Assembly: GCA_035689345.1 (NCBI GenBank)
Contig: DASSLR010000013.1
Location: forward strand, 41,863 to 105,862
Reading direction: 5' to 3'
Source of the DNA: CF-118 sp035689345
Lineage (GTDB): Bacteria; Chloroflexota; Dormibacteria; Dormibacterales; Dormibacteraceae
Length of the DNA: 64,000 bases
The position numbers were made by a program, and so were the translations under genes. Below, piece by piece: positions 34,213-43,441 of the stretch. The first letter of the stretch is position 1. Each line of letters starts with the position of its first letter. Below the pieces are notes generated by a model. That model worked only from the letters and a program-made list of their open reading frames with translations, had not been told where the DNA came from and did no database searches.

Positions 34213-35383
34213 CCGCTGCTGGAGTGAGCCGCCCGGTGAGACCGGCCACCGCGGCCGCCAGCCCCACCGCAACCGCGTAGACCACGAACGTGGCGGGTAT
34301 GCCCGCCATCGACCACGCGATCCCGCCCACCGCCGGCCCGAGCGCACCGCCGAGGTTCTCGAACTCGCCGAACAGGCCCATCATCAGCGCGTGCCTGCGC
34401 CGCGGGGCGGCGTCAGAGATCCAGGCCGTGGCCGCCGGCCAGATCAGCGAAGAACCCAGCGCGCGCACGGCCGCCGCGACGATCACGGCCGCGAACACGC
34501 CGGCGACCGCATAGAGCAAGAACCCCACGGCTGATATCAGGCAGCCCGCGATGATTGCGGGCCGGCGGCCCCAGCGGTCCGAGGCCATGCCGCCCGGCAC
34601 GAGCAGGAGCCCGCCAACCAGGCCGGCGGCGAAAAGCGCGGTGCCGGCGTCCGCGGCCGACAGGTTGAGGTGCACGGTCACGAGAAGAGGCAAGAACGCC
34701 GTCTCGCCGAACGCACCGACCTGGAACAGGACCATGATCGCCGCGGTCACGACCATCACCGGAACCCAGTCACGCCCCCTTGCGCCCTGTGCCGCGCCGG
34801 GCTCGACCTCGTGGCCGAAGCGCTGGCGGTAACCACGAAAGACGAGCACCAGCAACGCGGCCGTGATGAGGGGCAGCACGGCGGCGGCGGACAGCACGCT
34901 CGAGATCGGCATGCGCTCGATGAGCAGGCCGCCCGCACCAGAGCCGATCGCGTCGCCGATGAGCCACTCCGCGGACAGCACCGCGAGGCCCGTGGCTCTC
35001 AGGTGGGGCGGCAGCGTGGTGCCGAGGAACGAACGGCCGATGGGCCCGACCGAGACGAGCATCGCGGTGGTCACCAGGTAGCTCAACGCGATCTGCGGCA
35101 CCGTCGTCGAACGCGCAAGGAAGACCATGCCGGCGGAGAACAGGATCATGGACACGACCAGCGGGCGCGCGTAGCCGAAACGGTCGGCGACCAGGCCCCA
35201 GACCCATTCGAACAGGAACGCTCCCAGCCCGAACATCGCCAGCGTGATGCCGGTCGCCTGCGGCGACGCGTGCAGCGACCGCAGCTCCAGAGGGACCGCG
35301 ATGAACATCACGCCGGTCGCGACCGTCGAGATCGCCAGCGCGCCGAGGAGCGCGCCGCCACGGCTGCGGACGACCTGCGTCAC
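34202..35383 (-). CDS. MFS transporter
   Basis: A 393-residue, 12-span major facilitator. The loop VWGLVADRFGYARP between TM2 and TM3 and ASDRWGRRPAII between TM8 and TM9 are the paired MFS motif A copies. The GTG start overlaps the upstream antiporter stop (GTGA), so the three transporter genes form one operon. Substrate not predictable. The 3' end overlaps the convergent secreted-protein gene by 11 bp. Confidence 0.87.
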   Translation of the reverse strand: MTQVVRSRGGALLGALAISTVATGVMFIAVPLELRSLHASPQATGITLAMFGLGAFLFEWVWGLVADRFGYARPLVVSMILFSAGMVFLARSTTVPQIALSYLVTTAMLVSVGPIGRSFLGTTLPPHLRATGLAVLSAEWLIGDAIGSGAGGLLIERMPISSVLSAAAVLPLITAALLVLVFRGYRQRFGHEVEPGAAQGARGRDWVPVMVVTAAIMVLFQVGAFGETAFLPLLVTVHLNLSAADAGTALFAAGLVGGLLLVPGGMASDRWGRRPAIIAGCLISAVGFLLYAVAGVFAAVIVAAAVRALGSSLIWPAATAWISDAAPRRRHALMMGLFGEFENLGGALGPAVGGIAWSMAGIPATFVVYAVAVGLAAAVAGLTGRLTPAAVRN

Positions 35384-36438
35384 GCGGACACGAAGTACGC
35401 GCTGATCGCGATCACGAGGTAAGCGCCCAGGAGCTGCACGCCCTCGAGCCAGTTGGTGCGGCCGTCGAGCGAGACCACGATGACGATGAGCGTGGCCATC
35501 CCCACGATCGCGATCTCGAAGCCCGTGAAGATGAAGTCCATCGGGTGGCCGATCACAAGGCTGATGAAGACCAGCACCGGCGCCACGAACATCGCGACCT
35601 GGCTCGACGATCCAACGGCGATCTCCAGCGTCACGTTGAGCCGGTCCTTGAGCGCGAAGAAGACTGCGGACGCGTGCTCGGCGGCGTTGCCTATGACCGG
35701 GATGAGGATCAGGCCCACGAAAACCGTGGGAATGTGCAGCGCTGCGACCGCCGGATCAAGCGAGCTCACCAGGAAGTCCGACTCGACCCCGACCAGCACC
35801 GCTGACGCGGTGAGCACGCCGAGCGCGATAGTGGACGACCACGTTGCGACCTCCCCCCGCGCCGGGACGTGGAACAGGTGCGCGTGGGTGACCTGCGTGA
35901 AGATGAGGGCGGCCAGGTAGACGGCGATCAGCACGGCGGCCACGACCGCGCTCACGACCTCCTTGCCAGTGAATCCGACGGTCGGCGTGGTGACGATCAG
36001 CAGGGCCGGCACCACCAGGCCGGCCACCGCCAGCAGCAGCGACGAGGCGTGGACGTTGGCCGCCTGCGGGTTGAACTCCATCGTCTTGTGACGGAAGCCG
36101 CCCGCGGCGAACGACAGGCCGAGCACGAGCAGCAGGTTGCCGACGATCGAGCCGATGAGCGTCGCCTTCACGACCGTGAACTCTCCGGCGGCGACGAGGA
36201 ACACGCCAACGATGAGCTCGGTCAGGTTGCCCATCGTCGCGTTGAGAAGGCCGCCGCGCTGCGGCCCGAGCCGGATGGAAAGCTGTTCGGTCGACTCGCC
36301 GATGAGCCCGGCCAGCGGCACGATGGCGAGAGCCGACGTGATGAACGTCAGCACCTCCATGCGGGCGACGTCCGCACCGATCGAGATCGGCACGAAGACG
36401 AGCAGCCAGCGCAGCGACGGCGAGGGTAGTCGCGGCAT
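35380..36438 (-). CDS. Ca2+/H+ antiporter, CaCA/CAX family
   Basis: A 352-residue antiporter with about 11 spans. The two alpha-repeat motifs that bind the cation are clear: GNLTELIVGVFLV in the N-terminal half and GNAAEHASAVFFALKDRLNVTLEIAVGSS in the C-terminal half, the CAX signature. It should extrude calcium in exchange for protons. The ATG at 36438 shares a base with the upstream gene stop (TGATG). A longer frame upstream is the shadow of that gene. Confidence 0.92.
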   Translation of the reverse strand: MPRLPSPSLRWLLVFVPISIGADVARMEVLTFITSALAIVPLAGLIGESTEQLSIRLGPQRGGLLNATMGNLTELIVGVFLVAAGEFTVVKATLIGSIVGNLLLVLGLSFAAGGFRHKTMEFNPQAANVHASSLLLAVAGLVVPALLIVTTPTVGFTGKEVVSAVVAAVLIAVYLAALIFTQVTHAHLFHVPARGEVATWSSTIALGVLTASAVLVGVESDFLVSSLDPAVAALHIPTVFVGLILIPVIGNAAEHASAVFFALKDRLNVTLEIAVGSSSQVAMFVAPVLVFISLVIGHPMDFIFTGFEIAIVGMATLIVIVVSLDGRTNWLEGVQLLGAYLVIAISAYFVSA

Positions 36439-37460
36439 CAGGTGGCGTACCTCGCGCGGATCGCCGGCGCGACCGCGCGGACGATGACCACCTGGGTCGC
36501 AAAGGCGACAGGGACCGCAACCAGCGCGCCGCCCACGCCGCCGACCGCGGCGCCGGTGGCGAGGGACAGGACGATCACCAGGGGCGGCAGACCCACGGCC
36601 TGGCGCATCACCAGAGGCACGAGGGTGTGCGCCTCGACCTGCTGGATGACCAGGTACACGCCGGCGACGATAAGCGGATAGAACGGCGAGATGGTGAAGC
36701 CGAGCAGCACGGCGGGGACGGCGCCGATGATCGGTCCGACCAGCGGGATCATCTCTGTGATGCCCGCCAGCACGCCGAGCAGCGCGGGCGCCGGCAGTCC
36801 GAGCAGCCAGGCCGCCGCGCCGGTCAGCAGGCCGATGACGATCATGTTCACCGCCACGCCACGGACGTAGCCGGCGAAGCCGGCGGCAATCTGCGTCCAC
36901 ATGCCGGTGGCCAGGTCGCGCCTGTCCGGCGGGATGAGGCCGTGGAGAAAGCCGCCGAGCCGCGGCGCGGCGTTGATCCACAGGAAGCTGAGCAGGACGA
37001 TGATCACCGCATCGACCACGCCGTGGGCCAGGTTCGCGGCGAAGCTGAAGCCGGCTTTGGCGACGGTAGCCGCGGCGTCGCTGATGGCAGAGGAAACGCT
37101 GGTCTCGAGCTGGAGCTGGTCGAGGGCGTGCTGCACGTCGGCCTGGTACCTCGGTAGGGAGATGAGCACAGAGCGCGCCTGGGCCACCACCGGTCGCGAG
37201 AGGACGGCGATGGCGCCGACCACCAGCGCGATCAGGACGATGTAGACCACCGCATGCGCGATCTCGCGGTGGACGCCCCGGCGCTGGAGGAGGTCGACCG
37301 CGGGACGCAGCCCTTCGGACAGCACGACAGCGATCACGAACACGAACACGAGCTCGCTCAGCCGCAGCAGCACTAGCACCAGCGCCACAACCGCCAGGAC
37401 CGCAAAGGCGGCGCGGACCAGATCCGGCGCTGTCAACCCTGGACCTCGTTCCTCCGGCAT
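36438..37460 (-). CDS. AI-2E family transporter (PerM-like)
   Basis: A 340-residue membrane protein of the AI-2E/PerM family with about seven to eight spans. Typical segments are EGLRPAVDLLQRRGVHRE after TM2, PRLGGFLHGLIPPDRR mid-protein and the conserved glycine-rich GITEMIPLVGPIIGAVPAV. Members have been linked to autoinducer-2 export or Na+/H+ exchange; the substrate here is unknown. AGGAGG lies 5 nt before the ATG. First gene of the three-transporter operon. Confidence 0.88.
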   Translation of the reverse strand: MPEERGPGLTAPDLVRAAFAVLAVVALVLVLLRLSELVFVFVIAVVLSEGLRPAVDLLQRRGVHREIAHAVVYIVLIALVVGAIAVLSRPVVAQARSVLISLPRYQADVQHALDQLQLETSVSSAISDAAATVAKAGFSFAANLAHGVVDAVIIVLLSFLWINAAPRLGGFLHGLIPPDRRDLATGMWTQIAAGFAGYVRGVAVNMIVIGLLTGAAAWLLGLPAPALLGVLAGITEMIPLVGPIIGAVPAVLLGFTISPFYPLIVAGVYLVIQQVEAHTLVPLVMRQAVGLPPLVIVLSLATGAAVGGVGGALVAVPVAFATQVVIVRAVAPAIRARYAT

Positions 37461-37609
37461 ACGGCCTCCTGTCGAAATTCGATCAGAGGTCTTGCCGCGG
37501 ACGCGATGTCCGCCGCCGTCCCGGGTGTTGCCACCGTCTTGACGGGACCGGCGAAGGGAGTGGCTACTCCCCTCTGTTGGCGGGAAATCTACCAGAGAGT
37601 CACGGCTCC

Positions 37610-37615
37610 TAGTAT
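37610..37615 (+). promoter_or_regulatory. -10-like element of deoC (leaderless start)
   Basis: TAGTAT ends 6 nt before the GTG at 37622. With no ribosome site in between, this favours leaderless transcription and the GTG rather than the TTG at 37616 as start. No convincing -35 was found. Confidence 0.4.
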
Positions 37616-37621
37616 TTGGGC

Positions 37622-38548
37622 GTGGCCGCCACCGCCCTGTCCCTCTCCCACCTCGGCTCCCTCATGCGCGGCGTGCGCAGCGTGGACCAGGTGGGCGCCG
37701 AGGAGCGCGCCGCCTCGCTGGCCAAGCGCTCGATCAAGAAGTCCTCCAAGCTCTGGGCGCTGGACCTCGCCATCCGCTGCACGGACCTGACCACTCTCGA
37801 AGGCATGGACACGCCGGGCAAGATCGCCGCGCTCTGCGCCAAGGGAATCCGGCCCAAGCCCGGCGACGCGTCGATCCCGTCGGTGGCGGCGATCTGCGTC
37901 TACCCGGCGCGAGTGGCGGACGCCCGCGAGCACCTCGGCTCGAGCGGCGTGCGCATCGCCTCCGTGGCCACGGCATTTCCATCGGGCCAGAGCTTCCTGT
38001 CGCTCAAGGTCGACGAGACGCGCCAGGCCGTGAACGCCGGCGCGGACGAGGTCGACATGGTCATCGATCGCGGCGCGTTCCTGAGCGGCGACTATCAGAA
38101 GGTCTACGACGAGATCGTCGCCGTCAAAGAGGCATGCGGCGAAGCCCACCTGAAGGTCATCCTCGAGACCGGCGAGCTGGGCACGTACGACAGCGTCCGC
38201 CGGGCCTCGATCCTCGCCATGGCCGCCGGCGCCGATTTCATCAAGACGTCGACCGGCAAGGTGCAGCCCGCCGCCACCCTGCCCGTGAGCCTGGTGATGA
38301 TGGAGGCGATCCGCGACTTCGTGCGCGAGACCGGCCGGCCCGTCGGGTTCAAGCCCGCGGGAGGGATTCGCACGTCGAAGCAGGCCATCGCCTACCTGGT
38401 CGTGCTCTACGAGACGCTGGGCCCGGAGTGGATGACACCGGACCGATTCCGGCTAGGCGCTTCGAGCTTGCTCAACGACGTCCTGATGCAGATCGAGAAG
38501 GAGCGCAGCGGCGCGTACCAGTCCATCGACTACTTCACGATCGACTGA
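37622..38548 (+). CDS. deoC: Deoxyribose-phosphate aldolase
   Basis: A 308-residue class I aldolase that splits 2-deoxyribose 5-phosphate into acetaldehyde and glyceraldehyde 3-phosphate. The Schiff-base lysine lies in GADFIKTSTGK (about Lys208), with EVDMVIDRGAF and KVILETGEL from the same barrel. About 50 residues precede the barrel, as in the longer actinobacterial/deinococcal enzymes. The two aldehyde dehydrogenase genes follow without a gap and could oxidise the acetaldehyde. Start chosen as GTG from the -10 position. Confidence 0.95.
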   Translation: MAATALSLSHLGSLMRGVRSVDQVGAEERAASLAKRSIKKSSKLWALDLAIRCTDLTTLEGMDTPGKIAALCAKGIRPKPGDASIPSVAAICVYPARVADAREHLGSSGVRIASVATAFPSGQSFLSLKVDETRQAVNAGADEVDMVIDRGAFLSGDYQKVYDEIVAVKEACGEAHLKVILETGELGTYDSVRRASILAMAAGADFIKTSTGKVQPAATLPVSLVMMEAIRDFVRETGRPVGFKPAGGIRTSKQAIAYLVVLYETLGPEWMTPDRFRLGASSLLNDVLMQIEKERSGAYQSIDYFTID

Positions 38549-38549
38549 C

Positions 38550-40022
38550 ATGGCGATAGCGAAGCGACAGCGGACCGAGCTCGCGACTCAACGCTTCGAG
38601 TACGCGCCCGCACCTGAGGCGACCGACCACATCAAGATCGTGAAGCGCTACGACCTGTTCATCGGCGGGCGCATGGCCAAGGCGCACAGCACCAAGCGTT
38701 TTCCGACGATCAATCCGGCCACCGAGGAGAAGCTGTCGGAGGTGGTCGAGGCCGACGAGGTCGACGTCGACCGCGCGGTCAAGGCGGCGTCGAAGGCATT
38801 CGATTCCTGGTCGCGCATCGGACCGTCGCGCCGCGCGCGCTACCTGTTTCGCATCTCGCGCCTCCTGCAGGAGCGGGCGCGCGAGCTCGCCGTCGTGGAG
38901 ACGATGGACGGCGGCAAGCCGATCAAGGAGTCGCGCGACGTCGACATCCCGCTCTCGGCCGCGCACTTCTTCTACTACGCGGGCTGGGCGGACAAGCTGG
39001 AGTGGGCCTTCCCGAACGTCAAGCCGCGGCCCCTGGGCGTCGCCGGCCAGGTGATCCCGTGGAACTTCCCGCTGCTGATGCTGGCGTGGAAGATCGCGCC
39101 CGCGCTCGCCGCCGGCAACACGGTGGTGCTCAAGCCCGCTGAGACGACGCCGCTGTCGGCGATGCTCTTCGCCGACATCTGCATGCAGGCCGAGCTGCCC
39201 GACGGCGTCGTGAACATCGTCACGGGCGCCGGCAAGACGGGCTCGCTCGTCGTCGCGCACCCCGGCGTGCGCAAAGTCGCATTCACCGGATCGACAGAGG
39301 TGGGCAAGCTCATCCAGCGGTCGCTGGCCGGCACCGGGAAACGCCTGACGCTCGAGCTCGGCGGCAAAGCCGCCAACATCGTCTTCGAGGACGCGCCGCT
39401 CGACGCCGCGGTCGAGGGCATCGTCAACGGCATCTATTTCAACCAGGGCCACGTGTGCTGCGCCGGCAGCCGGCTTCTGGTGCAGGAATCGATCTTCGAG
39501 CCGTTGATCGAGAAGCTGAAGATCCGCCTGGGCACACTGCGTCTCGGCGACCCGCTCGACAAGAACACCGACATCGGCGCCATCAACTCGAAGGCGCAGC
39601 TGGAGAAGATCGCCGGGCTCGTCGATTCGGGCGTCGAGGAGGGCGCGGAGCTCTTCCAGCCCGAGTGCAAGCTGCCCGAGCGCGGCTACTGGTTCCCGCC
39701 CACGCTGTTCACGAACGTGTCGCAGTCCTATCGCATCGCGCGCGAGGAGATCTTCGGGCCCGTGCTTTCGGTGCTGACGTTCCGCACGCCCGACGAGGCG
39801 GTGGAGAAGGCGAACAACACGCCGTATGGATTGTCGGCGGGCGTGTGGACCGACAAGGGCTCGCGCATCCTCTGGATGGCCGAGCGCATGCGCGCCGGCG
39901 TGGTGTGGGCGAACACCTTCAACCGCTTCGACCCGACCTCGCCGTTCGGCGGCTACAAGGAGTCCGGGTACGGCCGCGAGGGCGGGCTGCACGGGTTGCT
40001 GCCGTACCTGGAGCTGAACTGA
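38550..40022 (+). CDS. Aldehyde dehydrogenase, full length
   Basis: A 490-residue NAD(P)-dependent aldehyde dehydrogenase. The cofactor region (VIPWNFPLLMLAWKIAPALAAGN), the FTGSTEVGK loop, catalytic Glu in LELGGK and catalytic Cys in NQGHVCCAGSR are all present. It starts 1 bp after deoC and its stop overlaps the next ALDH-like gene. The context suggests it oxidises acetaldehyde from deoxyribose cleavage. Other aldehydes are possible. Confidence 0.93.
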   Translation: MAIAKRQRTELATQRFEYAPAPEATDHIKIVKRYDLFIGGRMAKAHSTKRFPTINPATEEKLSEVVEADEVDVDRAVKAASKAFDSWSRIGPSRRARYLFRISRLLQERARELAVVETMDGGKPIKESRDVDIPLSAAHFFYYAGWADKLEWAFPNVKPRPLGVAGQVIPWNFPLLMLAWKIAPALAAGNTVVLKPAETTPLSAMLFADICMQAELPDGVVNIVTGAGKTGSLVVAHPGVRKVAFTGSTEVGKLIQRSLAGTGKRLTLELGGKAANIVFEDAPLDAAVEGIVNGIYFNQGHVCCAGSRLLVQESIFEPLIEKLKIRLGTLRLGDPLDKNTDIGAINSKAQLEKIAGLVDSGVEEGAELFQPECKLPERGYWFPPTLFTNVSQSYRIAREEIFGPVLSVLTFRTPDEAVEKANNTPYGLSAGVWTDKGSRILWMAERMRAGVVWANTFNRFDPTSPFGGYKESGYGREGGLHGLLPYLELN

Positions 40023-40837
40023 TGGCCGCGATGGACGTCCGCAAGACCTACAAGCTGTTCGTCGGGGGCGAGTTCGTGCGCTCGGAGTCGGGGCGCGCGT
40101 ACCGGCCCGATGGAGCGGTCAACGTGCCACGAGGCTCGCGCAAGGACCTGCGCGATGCGGTGCGCGCCGCGCGCTCGGCACTGGGCGGATGGTCTTCGCG
40201 CACGGCGATGAACCGCGGCCAGATCCTCTACCGCGCCGCCGAGATGCTCGACGGCCGGCGCGCCCAGTTCGTCGAAGTCCTGGGCGGCGGACGGGTCGCC
40301 GCGCGCGAGGTCGAGCAGGCGGTGGAGGCGCTGGTCTGGTACGCGGGCTGGACCGACAAGATCGCGCAGGTCGCGGGCAACACGAACCCGGTCGCGGGGC
40401 CGTACTTCAACTTCACGATCCCGGAGCCGACCGGGGTCGTCGGCATCATCGCGCCGGAGGAGCCCGCGCTGGCCGGACTGGTGAGGCGCATCGCACCGGC
40501 GCTGTGCGGCGGCAACGCGGTCGTGGTGCTGGTGCCCGAAACGCACCCGCTGCCGGGCCTCACGCTCGCCGAGGTGCTGGCCACCAGCGACCTGCCCGGC
40601 GGCGTGGTGAACGTGCTCGCGGGCTTCCGCAAGGAGCTGCTGCCCTGGCTCGCCGCGCACATGGACGTGAACGCGATCGACGTCGCGGGGTGCACGCCGG
40701 AAGAGGTCGCATCGATCGAGAAGTCGGCCGCCGAGAACGTGAAGCGCGTGATCAAGCACCGCGCCGACGAGATGAGCCCTCAGCTGATCACGGCGTTCAT
40801 GGAGATGAAGACGGTCTGGCACCCCATCGGCGTCTGA
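40022..40837 (+). CDS. Truncated ALDH-like protein lacking the catalytic half
   Basis: A 271-residue protein aligning with the first half of the adjacent ALDH: KTYKLFVGGEFVRSESG at the start, then ALVWYAGWTDKIAQ and the nucleotide-binding stretch RRIAPALCGGNAVVVL. It stops after the region matching FTGSTE; there is no ELGGK glutamate and no catalytic cysteine. The end (VKRVIKHRADEM to WHPIGV) is a smooth tail, not a frameshifted remnant. It shares a base with the previous stop (TGATG). It may be a non-catalytic partner subunit of the full-length ALDH (inference). Confidence 0.82.
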   Translation: MAAMDVRKTYKLFVGGEFVRSESGRAYRPDGAVNVPRGSRKDLRDAVRAARSALGGWSSRTAMNRGQILYRAAEMLDGRRAQFVEVLGGGRVAAREVEQAVEALVWYAGWTDKIAQVAGNTNPVAGPYFNFTIPEPTGVVGIIAPEEPALAGLVRRIAPALCGGNAVVVLVPETHPLPGLTLAEVLATSDLPGGVVNVLAGFRKELLPWLAAHMDVNAIDVAGCTPEEVASIEKSAAENVKRVIKHRADEMSPQLITAFMEMKTVWHPIGV

Positions 40838-40904
40838 TTCCACTCGTTTGCATACAAACGCACGTTTCGAAAGGGTTTTATCGCGCCTTTGTATACAAAC
40901 GCGC
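40837..40904. repeat. Paired palindrome repeat, convergent junction 2
   Basis: First unit, from 40837: ATTCCACTCGTTTG, then CATA, then CAAACG to 40860. Second unit, 40883-40904: GCGCCTTTG and CAAACGCGC around TATA, with one mismatch. It fills the 79-bp gap between the convergent ALDH-like gene and the small membrane protein gene. Same design as the repeats at 23347 and 45339. Confidence 0.78.
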
Positions 40905-40916
40905 TGAATCCCGCGG

Positions 40917-41279
40917 CTAGCGGATGTCGAGGTGCAGGTCGAACACCGGCGCGCCGTCCTGGCGGCCCAGGATGACCTCGGCCGCGCCTTCGGCCGGGCC
41001 GATGGTCATGGTCGTCGAGTTGTTGAACAAGTTCTGGTTGCCGCCCAGCCGGCCCTCGTCATAGGGGGGCAGAGCGGCCACCGCCTTGTTCTTCTCGCCG
41101 ATCGAGGCGGCGACAGTGAAGTTGGCCTCGGTGAAGGGGACGCGAATCGAAATGCCGATGCTGATCGCGACGTTGAGCAGCGCCATCACGATGCCGACGG
41201 TCAGGACGAGGAAGAACCCGCCGCCGCAGCCGAACCGGCGGTACCGATAGCGAACTACCTCGCGCGGCTTGTCGTCCAT
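40917..41279 (-). CDS. Small single-span membrane protein
   Basis: A 120-residue protein with a basic cytoplasmic start (YRYRRFGCGGG), one membrane helix (about residues 20-43) and a ~75-residue extracytoplasmic domain ending LHLDIR. No family recognised. Divergently transcribed from hpt over a 35-bp gap and convergent with the ALDH pair across a palindrome repeat. Confidence 0.65.
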   Translation of the reverse strand: MDDKPREVVRYRYRRFGCGGGFFLVLTVGIVMALLNVAISIGISIRVPFTEANFTVAASIGEKNKAVAALPPYDEGRLGGNQNLFNNSTTMTIGPAEGAAEVILGRQDGAPVFDLHLDIR

Positions 41280-41301
41280 GCGTCAGCGTCAACTATGACG
41301 G

Positions 41302-41307
41302 GATAAT
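41302..41307 (+). promoter_or_regulatory. -10 element of hpt (leaderless start)
   Basis: GATAAT (five of six consensus bases) ends exactly 7 nt before the hpt ATG, with no ribosome site between. Transcription should start at or next to the A of ATG. The -35 region is not recognisable. Confidence 0.5.
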
Positions 41308-41314
41308 TTTCTGG

Positions 41315-41872
41315 ATGCCGGAAGCACCCACCGCCGAGCCGCCGGCCACCAAGCGGGGAACCGGCCGGGCGCTCATCTCCGCGGAGCGCATCGCCAAGCG
41401 TGTCGAGGAGATGGGAGCGGAGATCTCCAGGGTCTACGCCGACATCGACACGCCGCTGGTGCTGGTCGTCATCCTCAAAGGCGCGACCGTTTTCGCGGCC
41501 GACCTTCTGCGCAGCCTCAGCATCCCGGCCGAGCTCGAGTTCGTGAGCGCCGCCAGCTACGGCTCGGGCACCTCGCCCGGCAAGCTGCGGCTCGCGCACA
41601 TGGTGGAAGGCCCGCTGGTCGGCCGGCACGTGCTCCTGATCGAGGACATCATCGACTCGGGCCGGACCGTCACCGCCATCGCGAAGCGCCTGCGCCGGAT
41701 GAAACCGGCGTCGCTGCGCCTGGCGGCGTTGCTCGACCGGCCGGCGCGGCGCGAGGTCGAGACCAAGATCGACTTCACCGGCTTCGTCATCCCCGACCGC
41801 TTCGTGATCGGCTACGGGCTCGATTACGCCGGTCTGTACCGAGAGCTGCCCGGGATCTACGTCCTCACTTGA
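41315..41872 (+). CDS. hpt: Hypoxanthine phosphoribosyltransferase
   Basis: A 185-residue type I PRTase that turns hypoxanthine or guanine plus PRPP into IMP or GMP. The PRPP-binding loop VLLIEDIIDSGRTVTAI, the VVILKGATVFAADLL strand and the C-terminal FVIPDRFVIGYGLDY are classic Hpt. It complements adenosine deaminase and the nucleoside importer encoded nearby. Its stop overlaps the convergent ABC-2 permease gene by 8 bp. Confidence 0.95.
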   Translation: MPEAPTAEPPATKRGTGRALISAERIAKRVEEMGAEISRVYADIDTPLVLVVILKGATVFAADLLRSLSIPAELEFVSAASYGSGTSPGKLRLAHMVEGPLVGRHVLLIEDIIDSGRTVTAIAKRLRRMKPASLRLAALLDRPARREVETKIDFTGFVIPDRFVIGYGLDYAGLYRELPGIYVLT

Positions 41873-42668
41873 GCAGCCGCCGGCGCAGGCGCAGCGACGC
41901 CACCGCGAAGCCGGCGAGACCCAGCAGCACGAGGTAGAGCACGTCGACGAGCAGGCCGGCGTCGAGCTGGCCCGTGGTGAGGCCGCGGATGAGATGGATG
42001 CCTCGGTACAGCGGCGTCACCGCGACGAATGCCTGGAGCAGCGGCGGGTACACGGTGATCGGAAAGAACGTGGCCGAGAACAGGAACATCGGCTGCAGGG
42101 CCAGCTGCACGATCTCGTGGTCCTGCCACTGACGCATGAAGGTGGTGACGGCCGTGCCGAGAGCGGCGAACGCGAAGCCGATCAGGAACGCGGCCAGGAC
42201 CGCAAGCACCCCACCCCATGGCGAGGCGATCAACCCGAGCGCCTGCATGATGACCACGAAACCGATCGAGTACAGGCAGCCGCGGATCACCGCCCAGATG
42301 ACCTCGCCCATCGCCGCGTCCTCGACGCCGACCGGCGTCTGGATCACCGCCTCGAACGTCTTGGCGTAGCGAAGCTTGTAGAAGAAGTTCGAGGTGGATT
42401 CGTACACTGCGCCGTTCATCGCCGACGTGGCCATCAGCGCCGGGGCCACGAACATGGCGTAGCTGACGGTGTGGCCACCGCCCAGCGACACGGCCGGCAC
42501 CAGTGAGCCAAGGCCGAACCCGATGCCGAGCAGGTACAGGAGCGGCTCGAAGAACCCGGAGACGATGACTATCCAGTTGTGGCGGTACGCCATGACGTTG
42601 CGCTCGACCATGTGCATCGAGCGCGTCGGCACTCGCAGAGGTGACGCGCGGCGCGTGAGAACGCTCAC
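41865..42668 (-). CDS. ABC-2 type exporter permease
   Basis: A 267-residue six-span permease of the ABC-2/DrrB type, with the motif FFYKLRYAKTFEAVIQTPVGVEDAAMGEV between the second and third spans and a conserved FLFSATFFPITVYP span. The GTG at 42668 overlaps the upstream permease stop (GTGA). Together with its paralogous neighbour and the ATPase it forms a complete export complex; cargo (drug, lipid or polysaccharide) unknown. Confidence 0.87.
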   Translation of the reverse strand: MSVLTRRASPLRVPTRSMHMVERNVMAYRHNWIVIVSGFFEPLLYLLGIGFGLGSLVPAVSLGGGHTVSYAMFVAPALMATSAMNGAVYESTSNFFYKLRYAKTFEAVIQTPVGVEDAAMGEVIWAVIRGCLYSIGFVVIMQALGLIASPWGGVLAVLAAFLIGFAFAALGTAVTTFMRQWQDHEIVQLALQPMFLFSATFFPITVYPPLLQAFVAVTPLYRGIHLIRGLTTGQLDAGLLVDVLYLVLLGLAGFAVASLRLRRRLLK

Positions 42669-43441
42669 TTGGCGAGCCTCTGCAAAAATGCCGCCCGAGC
42701 CAGGAGCAGCCCGCCGGCGAAGTAGACGAGCGGAACCAGCACGTGCAGCACCGCCTCGGGTGCGCTGATGTTCCCGAGCACGACGCCACGGGTCAGCGCC
42801 ACGCCGTGCGCCAGCGGCGTCGCCCACGCCACCACCTGCAGCGCCAGCGGCAGCTTGGCGATCGGAAAGAAAGTGCCGCCGAGCAGATAGAGCGGGATGA
42901 TCACGAACCTGTTGATGGCCGCGAAGCCGCTGTCGTTCCGGCGCCTCGCGCTGAACGCGATGATGGGAGTCGCGAAGGCGAGACCTGTGACGATGCTCGC
43001 CGGGATCGCGAGCAGCGCCTCCAGCGAGTGGCCGACGCCGAAGAGGTACATGACGATCCAGAACATCGTCGCGACGATGAACATGCGGATCGTTATCCAC
43101 GTGACCTCACCTCGGATCAGGTCGGGAATGGTCACCGGGGTGGCAAGCGCCGCCTCGTACGTCTTGTCCCACATGATCTTGGCGAGGATCGGATACATGG
43201 CCTCGACGGCCGCGGTCTGCATGCACGCGGCGGCGATGAGCCCAGGCGCCAGGAAATCGAGGTACGGCACGCCGTTGACGCCGCCGCTGCTGCGGTTCAC
43301 GAGGCCGCCGAGGCCGAGGCCCATCGCGGCGAGGAAGAAAAGCGGCGTAAAGAAGGAGACCGCGATCGAGCCGCGCCAGATGCGACGGAAGACGAGGGCG
43401 TTGTACTCGACGACGTGCAGCGTGCCGGCCATCAGCGACAT
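42665..43441 (-). CDS. ABC-2 type exporter permease
   Basis: A 258-residue six-span permease paralogous to the downstream one: the matching cytoplasmic loop is KIMWDKTYEAALATPVTIPDLIRGEV and the fifth span holds LLGGTFFPIAKLP. The ATG shares a base with the ATPase stop. The two permeases probably form a heterodimer. Confidence 0.87.
   Translation of the reverse strand: MSLMAGTLHVVEYNALVFRRIWRGSIAVSFFTPLFFLAAMGLGLGGLVNRSSGGVNGVPYLDFLAPGLIAAACMQTAAVEAMYPILAKIMWDKTYEAALATPVTIPDLIRGEVTWITIRMFIVATMFWIVMYLFGVGHSLEALLAIPASIVTGLAFATPIIAFSARRRNDSGFAAINRFVIIPLYLLGGTFFPIAKLPLALQVVAWATPLAHGVALTRGVVLGNISAPEAVLHVLVPLVYFAGGLLLARAAFLQRLAK

Noticed and set aside
38535..39992. 485-codon minus-strand frame opposite the full ALDH
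   Set aside because: Composition and lack of motifs mark it as the antisense shadow of a highly conserved enzyme gene.
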